Below are positions 25,554 to 33,779 of a DNA stretch of 64,000 bases, piece after piece. Below the pieces are notes generated by a model that made no database searches, had not been told where the DNA came from, and was given only the letters and a program-made list of their open reading frames with translations. Within the stretch, counting starts at the first letter, position 1. Each line of letters opens with the position of its first letter. The translations under genes were made by a program, and so were the position numbers. The stretch comes from CAZMXI01 sp964570205 (GTDB lineage: Bacteria; Planctomycetota; Phycisphaerae; Tepidisphaerales; Tepidisphaeraceae), in contig CAZMXI010000001.1 of NCBI GenBank assembly GCA_964570205.1, forward strand, positions 12,881-76,880. The letters are read 5' to 3'.

Positions 25554-27887
25554 ATGCTTATGGAGCACGAGCAGCATGCATTGCCACAGTCCAGGGCGTC
25601 GGCCGCCATTGCCGTTTCGGGCATGAATTGCGCTAGCTGCGTCGCCCACGTCGAGCACGCCATCAGGAGCGTCCCCGGCGTGCAGGCGTGCGAGGTGAAC
25701 CTGGCACGCGGCCGCGCTGAGGTCCAGTTCGATCCGGCCACGACCAACCCTGAGCAGGTCGCTAACGCCATCCAGCAGTCCGGCTACGGCGCACAGCCCG
25801 AAGACACCGGCGCCAGCCTGGCCAACGTCGAAGAACAGCGAATTGCCCGCCAGCAGGCCCACGCCCGCGCGTGGCTGCGCCGGGCCGTCGCCGGCGCGAT
25901 CCTCTGGCTGCCCGTCGAGCTGACCCACTGGATCCTGTACCTGACCGGCCAGGCCCATGCCCACGGCCAGATCGCCTGGATGGACTGGCTCGCATTCGCA
26001 GCCAGCACCATCGCGATCCTGTACGTCGGCTCGGGATTCTACAAGGGTGCCTGGTCGGCTCTGAAGCGCGGAACCAGCAACATGGACACGCTCATCGCCA
26101 TGGGCTCGACCGTTGCCTATGGCTACAGCCTGGCCGGGCTCGTCGGCAGGCTTGCCGGCTGGTGGACCGTCCTCCCCGACCTCTATTTCATGGAGTCTGC
26201 CGGCCTGCTCGCCCTCATCAGCTTCGGCCACTACCTCGAAGCCCGTGCCCGCGACCGGGCCGGATCGGCCATCCGCGAACTGCTCCACCTCGCCCCCGCT
26301 GTCGCCCATCGCCTCGATGATGATAACCGCACCCATGAAGTCCCATTGGCGGAAATTGTCCGCGGCGACCGCGTCCTTGTCCGCCCAGGCGACCGCGTGC
26401 CCGTGGATGGCCAGGTCGTCGAGGGAGAATCCGAACTGGATGAGTCCATGATCTCAGGCGAGCCCCTTCCGGTTTCCAAGCGTCCGGGAGATGCCGTGAT
26501 CGGCGGCACGGGAAACCAGAATGGCCGACTCATCGTCCGCGTCACCAAGGTCGGGGCGGAAACCGCACTTTCCCAGATCGTGCAACTGGTCGAGAGGGCC
26601 CAATCCACCAAACCGCCCGTGCAGCGGCTGGCGGACCGGATATCGGCGATCTTCGTGCCGGTGGTCCTTGGCGTCGCGTTGATCACCGGAGTCGCCTGGT
26701 ATGCCTGGGGCGCGCTTCACGACTGGTCCAGCGCTCGCACCTGGGCCATGATCGCCAAGGCCGTCTGTAGCGTATTGATCATCGCCTGTCCGTGCGCACT
26801 GGGGCTGGCGGTGCCCGCCACGCTCATGGTCGGCATCGGCCGGGGCGCTCGCCGGGGCATTCTCATCCGCGACATCGATGCTCTTCAGCACGCAGAGCAC
26901 ATCGGCATCGCCGTCCTGGACAAGACAGGCACCATCACTCAGGGCAGGCCCACCGTGGCTGTCGTCATTCCCCTGGATAGCGTTGACGAACCCGGGCTTC
27001 TCAGGCTCGCCGCCGCCGCAGAGCAGTACAGCGAGCATCCGCTGGCCCGAGCCATCGTCCGCCACGCCGAGTCCCGGGACATCGACATTCCCAACACCAC
27101 CGGCTTCTCGGCCCAGGCGGGCTTCGGCGTCATCGCCTCCGTCGAAGGGCTGGAATTGCTTGTGGGCAGTGAGACGCTGCTCCAGACGCACGGCCTGCCC
27201 GGCGACGCCCTTGCGTCTCACCGGGGGGCCTTGCGTCCGGACCACACATGGGTTCATGTCGCGGCGCGGCGCAACGGGTCCATAAGGCTTCTCGGGACAA
27301 TTGCTCTGGCTGACCAGATCAAACCCGATTCGGCCCACGCCGTCGCCGACCTGCACGCCCTGCGCCTTCGCACGGTTCTGCTCACGGGCGATAATCGCGC
27401 CACAGCGAGGGCCATCGCGGCCCAGGTCGGCATCGACGACGTCCGCGCCGAGGTCAAACCTGACGAGAAGGCCGCCGTCGTCCGGGAGTTGCAGAACGAC
27501 TCGCCCGTTGCCATGGTCGGCGACGGCATCAACGATGCGCCCGCACTGGCCACCGCCGACCTGGGCATCGCCATCGGCTCCGGTTCCGACATCGCCAAGG
27601 AAACCGGCGGCATCGTGCTGGTCTCTGGATCGCTGAGCGGAGTCGCCACCGCCATTCGCCTGTCGCGCCTGACCATGCGGAAGATCCGCCAGAATCTCTT
27701 CTTCGCCTTTATCTACAACGTTCTGGCGATTCCCCTCGCCGCATTCGGCGTGCTCAATCCCCTGATCGCCGCAGGCGCTATGGCGCTTTCCGACGTCACG
27801 GTCCTGGGCAACGCCTTGCTTCTCCGCCGCGCCAGGATCGAGCAACAACCGTCCTTGACGCCTGCGTTGGATGACATCTCGCGCTGA
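25554..27887 (+). CDS. copA: Copper-translocating P1B-type ATPase
   Basis: 777 residues from the ATG at 25554 (an alternative ATG lies at 25560; the longer frame from 25434 overlaps the divergent gene). An inner-membrane pump exporting Cu(I). Order: one heavy-metal-associated domain with GMNCASC (Cys 26 and 29), transmembrane helices, actuator loop with MISGEPLPV, intramembrane CPC (412-414), phosphorylated Asp D456 in [11 protein letters not shown] near SEHPLARAI, and [16 protein letters not shown]. All catalytic residues appear intact. Cu specificity is inferred from CPC and the single CxxC domain. No CueR or CopZ gene was found nearby. Confidence 0.94.
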   Translation: MLMEHEQHALPQSRASAAIAVSGMNCASCVAHVEHAIRSVPGVQACEVNLARGRAEVQFDPATTNPEQVANAIQQSGYGAQPEDTGASLANVEEQRIARQQAHARAWLRRAVAGAILWLPVELTHWILYLTGQAHAHGQIAWMDWLAFAASTIAILYVGSGFYKGAWSALKRGTSNMDTLIAMGSTVAYGYSLAGLVGRLAGWWTVLPDLYFMESAGLLALISFGHYLEARARDRAGSAIRELLHLAPAVAHRLDDDNRTHEVPLAEIVRGDRVLVRPGDRVPVDGQVVEGESELDESMISGEPLPVSKRPGDAVIGGTGNQNGRLIVRVTKVGAETALSQIVQLVERAQSTKPPVQRLADRISAIFVPVVLGVALITGVAWYAWGALHDWSSARTWAMIAKAVCSVLIIACPCALGLAVPATLMVGIGRGARRGILIRDIDALQHAEHIGIAVLDKTGTITQGRPTVAVVIPLDSVDEPGLLRLAAAAEQYSEHPLARAIVRHAESRDIDIPNTTGFSAQAGFGVIASVEGLELLVGSETLLQTHGLPGDALASHRGALRPDHTWVHVAARRNGSIRLLGTIALADQIKPDSAHAVADLHALRLRTVLLTGDNRATARAIAAQVGIDDVRAEVKPDEKAAVVRELQNDSPVAMVGDGINDAPALATADLGIAIGSGSDIAKETGGIVLVSGSLSGVATAIRLSRLTMRKIRQNLFFAFIYNVLAIPLAAFGVLNPLIAAGAMALSDVTVLGNALLLRRARIEQQPSLTPALDDISR

Positions 27888-28073
27888 TGCAGCTTTTGCC
27901 CTTGACCTCATCCCCCAAAGTCGCTTCAATGCCGCAACTTGATGGGCAGAAAGCGCCGGGCTGGCGACGATCCCGGTGTTGACAGCGGCCTCGCTTGTCG
28001 CCCCTATACCGCACAGTCGCTTGGAGAAGTCAACCGCCGTGGAGGCGGGGATTACGCAAACGCCGAGAACATC

Positions 28074-28490
28074 ATGACTACCGAACTGCAATGCACTCGT
28101 CTGGCCGTCTCGGAACTGGGTTTGATCGATGCCCCTCTGGGCGTCGCCGAGGCGATCCTGTCCTCGCCGCCGCCCTGGTTCATGGGCGTCCTCCAGGACC
28201 TTGCCCTTCCGGAAAACGCTCGCCGCAGCAAGCGGGAAGAGGAGGAACCCGAGCACGAAGAGCCAGCCGGCGACGATGACGCTGAGGAAGAGGAGGTTGA
28301 GGACGGCGAAGAACAGGAGTTTGAGGAAGAGGAAGAAGAAGAGGAGGAGGACGAAGACATCGACGACGACTTCGAGGATGACGACTTCGATGATGAGGAA
28401 GAGGATGAGGACGAAGACGAAGATTACGATGATGACTACGACGATGATGACGACGACGACGACGATGATGACTTCGACGATGAGGAATAG
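28074..28490 (+). CDS. Small protein with extremely acidic C-terminal tail
   Basis: 138 residues from the ATG at 28074. The first ~54 residues are ordinary (hydrophobic patch APLGVAEAILSS, then PPPWFMGVLQDLALP); no family recognised. The last 84 residues are 81% Asp/Glu (68 of 84), with aromatic residues F/Y scattered through the D/E runs. The tail must be disordered and strongly negative. It starts 186 bases after copA and is followed by a good terminator, which supports a real transcript. Possible roles are metal buffering, DNA mimicry or chaperone-like binding of basic proteins; none is shown by sequence. A tripletrepeat (GAN)n artefact is possible but the N-terminal part looks coding. Confidence 0.6.
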   Translation: MTTELQCTRLAVSELGLIDAPLGVAEAILSSPPPWFMGVLQDLALPENARRSKREEEEPEHEEPAGDDDAEEEEVEDGEEQEFEEEEEEEEEDEDIDDDFEDDDFDDEEEDEDEDEDYDDDYDDDDDDDDDDDFDDEE

Positions 28491-28522
28491 CCGTCGATTC
28501 TGAGCCCAAGGCAAACACGAAT

Positions 28523-28555
28523 GCGGACCCCGCACCGGTTTGGGGTCCGCTTTCT
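28523..28555 (+). terminator. Intrinsic terminator after the acidic-protein gene
   Basis: Perfect 9-bp stem GCGGACCCC (28523-28531) and GGGGTCCGC (28542-28550), ten-base loop, then TTTCT. It begins 32 bases after the stop of the acidic protein. Confidence 0.8.
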
Positions 28556-28614
28556 ACTGCGCGGCCGGCTTCCCCCTCTTCTGTGCCTCGCAACCTCCAG
28601 CCTCCCTGGATATC

Positions 28615-29301
28615 ATGCCCGGCATGCTCAAGCGATTCTGCCACACAGCGTATCTGTTCGTACTGGTCACCCTTATTAGCGCTGCACCGGCGAACATTGC
28701 CGTGAAGCCGGCGCCCATCCCCCTCTTCGGACCCGACGCGAACGGCAAGGTCGTCATTTTCAACGGCAAGGATTTCACCGGCTGGGATGCCAACGAAAAA
28801 TACTGGCGCATCGAAAACGGCGAGATTGTCGGCCAGTCCAAAGAACCTGACCACCCCTATGACTATCTCTGCACCACCCGCACTGTGAAGGACTTCCGCC
28901 TGACCTTGAAAATCAAGCTCATCCCCAACACCGAGAACAGCGGCATCCAGTTCCGGTCCATCCGCCTCAGCCGCCAGGAGATGAAAGGCCCGCAGGCCGA
29001 TGTCGGCAAGACCTGGTGGGGCCACCTCTATGACGAGCACGGCAAAGGCCTGGTCACCAAGGAATCCGGCGAGCGCTTCGTTAAGGAAAATGACTGGAAT
29101 ACGTACGAGATCGTGGCCGTCGGCAGCCGAATCCGTACTGCCATCAACGGCAATCTCTGTGCCGACGTAGACGATGACACGCTGCTCAAGCAGGGGGTCA
29201 TCGGCCTGCAGATCCACTCCGGCGGCCCGACCGAAGTCCGGTTCAAGGACATCCAGCTTGAGCTCAATCCGCAGTTTGAGCTCAAGACCCTGAAGAAATA
29301 G
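28615..29301 (+). CDS. Secreted DUF1080 (3-keto-disaccharide hydrolase-like) protein
   Basis: 228 residues from the ATG at 28615 (28624 equally possible). A signal peptide at the N-terminus ends near SAAPA. The single DUF1080 beta-sandwich starts with FNGKDFTGWD, continues through YWRIENGEIVGQS, and ends with GLQIHSGGPTEVRFKDIQLE, a standard pattern. The family resembles concanavalin-like glucanase folds and includes enzymes acting on 3-keto-sugars. It is highly expanded in Planctomycetes and Bacteroidetes and often works with Gfo/Idh oxidoreductases such as those at 17517 and 59136. Confidence 0.88.
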   Translation: MPGMLKRFCHTAYLFVLVTLISAAPANIAVKPAPIPLFGPDANGKVVIFNGKDFTGWDANEKYWRIENGEIVGQSKEPDHPYDYLCTTRTVKDFRLTLKIKLIPNTENSGIQFRSIRLSRQEMKGPQADVGKTWWGHLYDEHGKGLVTKESGERFVKENDWNTYEIVAVGSRIRTAINGNLCADVDDDTLLKQGVIGLQIHSGGPTEVRFKDIQLELNPQFELKTLKK

Positions 29302-29314
29302 CCCGTTCCCTGTT

Positions 29315-30418
29315 CTATCTCCGTCGCCGGGCGAGCAACAGACCGGCCAGACTGAGCATGCCCAGGGCCGCCGGCTCGGGCAGGACGGTCAGTGTCAACG
29401 CGGTTGCGCCGTAATCCAGATCGAAAAACGTGCCATCCGGAGAGACCACCGCATCGAATCCGCTCGGGCACGAGCCGTAACTCAGGATCGTGAACTGCTC
29501 GCCGGGCTGCGGGGTATAGCCGTTAAGTTCGATGGTCAACGTTCCGCCGAGACTGGCAATTCCGATCACCGACAGAACGTCAAACTGGCCCGCATCGACG
29601 CCCGCCAATTCGATGACGCAGTTGCCCTCGGCCTCCTGAGTGTAATCGCCGGAAATCGTTAGTTTTCCTGGCGATGCGCCCGGCCGAACTGTGCCGCGGT
29701 TGGTCAAATGGCCCAGAATGCCCCCATTGCCCGATAAGCTGTCATTCACGCCCAAGGTCATGCCCGCCGGCGCTTCCATGGTCTCGCCATCGGCCACAGC
29801 GAACGCCGTGCCGCTGGAATCAACGAACTTGAAATCATCCACAGCGAATGCGTGCTGCCGGAAGTACGCAGTGTCATCCCAGCATGTGATCCGCACCCGC
29901 GTGATGCCCGGATGGAACAAGGAGAAGGTAGTGTAGCTGCCCGATGGCTTGTAGACGCGGTTCAGCAGCGCTATCTCGTTGCCATCCATGTCGTTGCCAT
30001 ACACCTGAACGCGGGCGCCTTCGCTCCAGCCGGAGGCCTTCGCCCAGCACAGATCAAAGCCAACATAGCTCGTCGGCTCGGTGAACCATGCGCGAAGGCC
30101 ATAATCAGTACCATTAAAGTACGGCTCGTAGTCGTTACCCAAGACCAAATCGCCAGTGGACGGTCCGCAACGAACGTAGCTGTCCGGGGCTACCGCGTAG
30201 ATGCGCCGCCACGAGCGGTTGAATTCCGCATGCCCCGGCGGATAGTCGGCATTTCGCAGCATCACACCGATGTTGTCCGGAATCGCGGTCTTGGGGGCAT
30301 ACTGGTCGGGTTCGGCCAGCAGGAACGCCGCTTGAGCCGGCGAAGGGCAGACCACGACCCCGAGGAACGTGCACGACAAGGCCGCCAACCAACAATTGCG
30401 ATCAAAAAGTCTGTTCAC
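29315..30418 (-). CDS. PEP-CTERM sorted exported protein
   Basis: 367 residues starting from GTG (30416-30418) with GGAGG about 9 bases upstream. A signal peptide (about 1-30) precedes a beta-rich body with GNDSLSGNGGILGHLTNRG-like autotransporter-style repeats split over residues 230-270. The C-terminus is a textbook sorting signal: PEP motif (LPEPAALG), hydrophobic helix, then RRRR. Such proteins are processed by exosortase and end up at the cell surface or in matrix. No exosortase gene is in the window. It converges with the DUF1080 gene across 13 bases. Confidence 0.9.
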   Translation of the reverse strand: MNRLFDRNCWLAALSCTFLGVVVCPSPAQAAFLLAEPDQYAPKTAIPDNIGVMLRNADYPPGHAEFNRSWRRIYAVAPDSYVRCGPSTGDLVLGNDYEPYFNGTDYGLRAWFTEPTSYVGFDLCWAKASGWSEGARVQVYGNDMDGNEIALLNRVYKPSGSYTTFSLFHPGITRVRITCWDDTAYFRQHAFAVDDFKFVDSSGTAFAVADGETMEAPAGMTLGVNDSLSGNGGILGHLTNRGTVRPGASPGKLTISGDYTQEAEGNCVIELAGVDAGQFDVLSVIGIASLGGTLTIELNGYTPQPGEQFTILSYGSCPSGFDAVVSPDGTFFDLDYGATALTLTVLPEPAALGMLSLAGLLLARRRR

Positions 30419-30474
30419 TCGTGATCCTCCGGCTCCATGTGCCCAACTTTATCGGACCCCCTGCCCACTTAGGC

Positions 30475-30503
30475 AATATACCACAATACTCCAGTCAGGC
30501 CAA
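30475..30503 (-). promoter_or_regulatory. Candidate promoter for the PEP-CTERM gene
   Basis: On the minus strand TTGGCC (30498-30503) and TATATT (30475-30480) with 17-base spacing, about 57 bases before the GTG start. The -10 box matches five of six consensus bases. Confidence 0.5.
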
Positions 30504-30618
30504 GGATTTATGGAAGAAACTCGAGAGCAGGAGTGGAAATCTCACGACCCTGCAAATGGGCATGACATCTCCCCCATCGCGGCAGCCAATCATCGCCTCG
30601 CCGGATTACCACGATTCA

Positions 30619-31932
30619 CTATTTTAACGAAATGGGCACCAGCTCAATCCCCTCCTTCTTGCCCAGGTTGCGCGAGTATTTCTTCTCCTGCGCGTTGTTC
30701 CAGTGCTCGTGGACGCCAAGGCTGGGGAGGCGCTTCGTCGGCGTCGCGTGGTTGGGGTCATAAAACGTGCCCGAGGGCGGGTTCTCGGCCAGCGCGGCCT
30801 CGTGCAGGTAATCATCCACCCCTGGTTGGCGCGGAGACTGCGTCACCTCGGCATACAGGAAGTCGAACGCCACTGAATCGATTGCCACCGGATCCTGAGA
30901 CGCGAACAGGCTGCACGGGTATCGCCCGTCAAATGGCGCCATCTTCATCTTAGATGGCAGTGGATCGCGCGGATGCAGCCCCGTGAACAGCCCATCGATC
31001 AGGCAGAGCACCGTCTTGCCGCCCAGATGATCGTGGCCGATCAGGTCCACCTGCGGGCGGTAGATCTTCGTTGCCTTCGAGAAGCAGTTCGGGTGCATGT
31101 CATAGAACCCCCGCTCGACCGGCCAGCGCACCAGCGATCCGTAATGGTTCTTTGCAGTCAGCGTCACGCCAGAACCCGAGTGGGCCTTGAAGTTGGCGAA
31201 ATTGATGATGTACGCCGCCTCGGCGAAGCACGTCGGCAGATAGTCGGTCCGGGCGGTCGGCCGGCAACTCCAATACAGCGGCGTGGTTGATGTGGCGACC
31301 TTGATCCGCCCGGACCGGCCGCCGTAATCCTCGCAGCGAAGGTCGGGAAACTCCGCCGTCAGGATCGCGTGAAACTCGTTGACGAAAAACGCCAGCGTAT
31401 CGCAGACAGTGATATCCGCCGGCCGCACGCCTGCCTCTTTCACCAACTGGCGGATCAGTGAGAGAATGAGCTGCGGCGATGTGTTCATGTAGTCGTGACG
31501 GTCCTTGAAGCCATAGGTGGCCTCGTTGACGTGCCCCTCGCGGTAGATCATGCCGACCCAGTTCGGCTTGATGGCAACCTTCTCGCCGGCCTTGTAGCCC
31601 ACATCGCCCTTGCCGCGCGATTGATTGAGGTGCCGGAAGAGCTGGTCCCATGCTTTGGCGACGGTCGGCTGGTGCGTCAGGTCGCACACCGCGCGGGCCA
31701 TCATGGCATCCGCCCGCGCCTGGTCGGTCCGGCCGGGCTCCCACCAGTGCCCATCGGCCGGCGAATCCCAGTTCAGCACCTTCGGATCATGCACCCAGAC
31801 AACCCGGCCCGGGTGAATCCCCCGGCCCTTGCCAATCGGCTGATTCGGCTCAGGCGCATCGGCCGCCATCGCCAGCCTCGCCATCCAGAAAGTCGTCGCC
31901 AGGACCGCCAGACAGGAACAGTGCATGCGCAT
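30619..31932 (-). CDS. DUF362 domain protein, exported
   Basis: 437 residues from the ATG at 31930-31932 (MRMHCSCLAVLATT), giving a signal peptide that ends LAMAA; an upstream Met at 31998 lies in the intergenic stretch. The DUF362 domain is recognisable by VAIKPNWVG, GVRPADITVCDTL, and the late ASQDPVAIDSVAFDFL. Many DUF362 proteins are ferredoxin-like iron-sulfur proteins, but no CxxCxxC cluster is visible here, so it belongs to the cluster-free exported group common in Planctomycetes. Function unknown. It follows a sulfatase and a small ORF on the same strand. Confidence 0.82.
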   Translation of the reverse strand: MRMHCSCLAVLATTFWMARLAMAADAPEPNQPIGKGRGIHPGRVVWVHDPKVLNWDSPADGHWWEPGRTDQARADAMMARAVCDLTHQPTVAKAWDQLFRHLNQSRGKGDVGYKAGEKVAIKPNWVGMIYREGHVNEATYGFKDRHDYMNTSPQLILSLIRQLVKEAGVRPADITVCDTLAFFVNEFHAILTAEFPDLRCEDYGGRSGRIKVATSTTPLYWSCRPTARTDYLPTCFAEAAYIINFANFKAHSGSGVTLTAKNHYGSLVRWPVERGFYDMHPNCFSKATKIYRPQVDLIGHDHLGGKTVLCLIDGLFTGLHPRDPLPSKMKMAPFDGRYPCSLFASQDPVAIDSVAFDFLYAEVTQSPRQPGVDDYLHEAALAENPPSGTFYDPNHATPTKRLPSLGVHEHWNNAQEKKYSRNLGKKEGIELVPISLK

Positions 31933-31994
31933 AATGGCCCTCACACAAGAAACTGCTTCATCGGGGTGCGATCGTAGATCAGCGTAACCGGGTG

Positions 31995-32207
31995 TCAAGG
32001 CAACGCATCGGTCGCCCGCGTAGCGGGCTGGGTGGCCGGCAGGCGCGTTTGCAGCGGGTAAAGGTGCTCGCGGCCATCGAGGTCGTACAGACAGAAGAAC
32101 AGCTTGCCGTCGATGGTGCGGACGGCAGCCTTGCGCACACGCTCATCTCGCGCTTCTTCGGTGTACAGCACCTGCCGGAACGGCTGCCCGGGCACCAAGG
32201 GCCACAT
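31995..32207 (-). CDS. Small hypothetical protein downstream of sulfatase
   Basis: 70 residues beginning 13 bases after the sulfatase stop, with TGGGG shortly before the ATG. Codon third positions are mostly G/C like the neighbours, and the sequence (RTIDGKLFFCLYDLDGREHLYPL) looks protein-like. The tail ATQPATRATDALP matches low-complexity tails of other genes here. No signal peptide or family recognised. It could instead be a decayed remnant of a larger gene. Confidence 0.45.
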   Translation of the reverse strand: MWPLVPGQPFRQVLYTEEARDERVRKAAVRTIDGKLFFCLYDLDGREHLYPLQTRLPATQPATRATDALP

Positions 32208-32220
32208 CGACCCCAGTGCG

Positions 32221-33663
32221 TCAGGGCTCGCTGTCCTTCAGCTCCACCCTCAGGCGCTGAAGCTCTTTCCTCAGTTCCTCGCGAACCTCGGCGTAGGCCG
32301 GGTCGGCATACACGTTCTTCAGCTCGTTGGGGTCTTTCACCAGGTCGTACATCTCCCACTCATCGATTGTATTGAAGTACATCAACTTGTGCGTATGCGT
32401 GCGCACGCCGTAATGCGGATGGACGCGATGAGGCCCGGGGAACTCGTAGTACCGGTAGTACATCGACTGGCGCCAGTCGGCCGGCGTGTTGCCTTCCAGG
32501 ATCGGCCGCATCGACCGCCCCTGGATATCGCCCGGGATGTCCACACCCGCGTAATCCAGGAACGTCGGCGCATAGTCGCAGTTGATGATGATGTCTTTGC
32601 TCACCGTGCCGGGCTTGATACGCCCCGGATAGCGGATGAGGAACGGCACCCGGATCGCATGTTCGTACATGAAACGCTTGTCATACCACCCGTGGTCGCC
32701 AAGGAAGAAGCCGTTGTCGGTCGTGTAGATGACGATGGTGTTCTTCGACAGCCCGGACTCGTCCAGGTAGTCCAGAAACCTCCCGATGTTGTCATCCAGC
32801 GACGCCACGCACTTCAGGTAGTCCTTGAGATACCGCTGGTACTTCCACTGCTTAAGCTGCTGCCCGGACAGCCCCGCAGGCGGGTCCTGCTTCAGGTCGG
32901 TTTTGGTCAGGTGCTTTTCGACGGTCATCTGCTGCTCTTTGGCCGCCCTGCCGCGCGTGGCGTAGTCATCATCAAACGTCTCGGGAAGGGGGATGTCCCG
33001 GTCTTCGTACATCGTGGCATGCGCGGCGTCGGGGGTCCACTCGCGGTGCGGCGCCTTGTGCTGGTACATCAGGAAGAACGGCTTGCTGACGTCGCGATTC
33101 TTGATGAAGTTGATCGCCTTGTCCGTGATGATGTCGGTCACGTAGCCGCGTACGGTGATCCGCTTGCCCATCTCGATGAACTCGGGGTTGCGATAGCGCC
33201 CCTGCTGCGGCATGTGCGTCCAGAAGTCAAAGCCCGTCGGGTCCGTCCCCAGGTGCCATTTGCCGACCATCGCTGTCTGGTATCCCGCCTTCTGCAACAG
33301 CTTCGGGAACGTCTGCTGGTCGCCGTTGAACTTCCTGTCGTTGCTGTGATAACCGTTGATGTGGCCGTACTTGCCCGTCAGGATGCACGCGCGGCTCGGG
33401 CCGCAGATGGCGTTGGTGACAAAGCAGTTTTCCAGGCGCATCCCTTCATGGGCGATGCGGTCGAGGTTCGGCGTCTTGTTGATCCGGCTCCCGTAACAGC
33501 TCAGCGCATGGGCCGCATGGTCATCGCTCATGATGAACACGACATTGGGCCGATTGCCCGGTTCCGCGGCATGAACGTGCTGCAGCACGCTCATCGCGGC
33601 CGCCCCTAGGCCGAACTGGGCCATGCGGGAGAGCATCTCTCTGCGGGTGGTTTGTTGTTGCAT
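32221..33663 (-). CDS. Tat-exported sulfatase (type I, FGly-dependent)
   Basis: 480 residues from the ATG at 33661-33663. A Tat-like signal (TTRREMLSRM ... VHA) is followed by the sulfatase core. The maturation motif C-x-P-S-R is C87-G-P-S-R91, where Cys becomes formylglycine. Metal ligands include D47/D48 (FIMSDDHAAH) and the later TTDNGFFLGDHG. It removes sulfate esters from polysaccharides or glycosaminoglycans outside the cytoplasm. The closest resemblance is to N-sulfoglucosamine or GlcNAc-6-sulfatase-like S1 members (no firm subfamily call). Divergent from a GH13-like gene, suggesting joint polysaccharide use. No anaerobic or FGE maturase gene in the window. Confidence 0.92.
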   Translation of the reverse strand: MQQQTTRREMLSRMAQFGLGAAAMSVLQHVHAAEPGNRPNVVFIMSDDHAAHALSCYGSRINKTPNLDRIAHEGMRLENCFVTNAICGPSRACILTGKYGHINGYHSNDRKFNGDQQTFPKLLQKAGYQTAMVGKWHLGTDPTGFDFWTHMPQQGRYRNPEFIEMGKRITVRGYVTDIITDKAINFIKNRDVSKPFFLMYQHKAPHREWTPDAAHATMYEDRDIPLPETFDDDYATRGRAAKEQQMTVEKHLTKTDLKQDPPAGLSGQQLKQWKYQRYLKDYLKCVASLDDNIGRFLDYLDESGLSKNTIVIYTTDNGFFLGDHGWYDKRFMYEHAIRVPFLIRYPGRIKPGTVSKDIIINCDYAPTFLDYAGVDIPGDIQGRSMRPILEGNTPADWRQSMYYRYYEFPGPHRVHPHYGVRTHTHKLMYFNTIDEWEMYDLVKDPNELKNVYADPAYAEVREELRKELQRLRVELKDSEP

Positions 33664-33779
33664 GTGGGTTGCCTCGAATGAAGTTCGATGCATAGTAGAG
33701 GGATGATCCGGTGGTGACAAGGCGACCTCGGGCGTAAACGCCAAGCATACCACCCGGGTAAAACAATTGGAGGTTGCTC

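Noticed and set aside
27979..28010. TTGACA and TATACC as promoter for the acidic gene
   Set aside because: The -35 is perfect but the spacing is 20 bases, too long for a confident call.
26454..28535. 693-residue minus-strand frame beginning with long Val/Ile/Leu runs
   Set aside because: It is the complement of the Asp/Glu codon run of the acidic gene and of copA, so its apparent membrane helices are an artefact.
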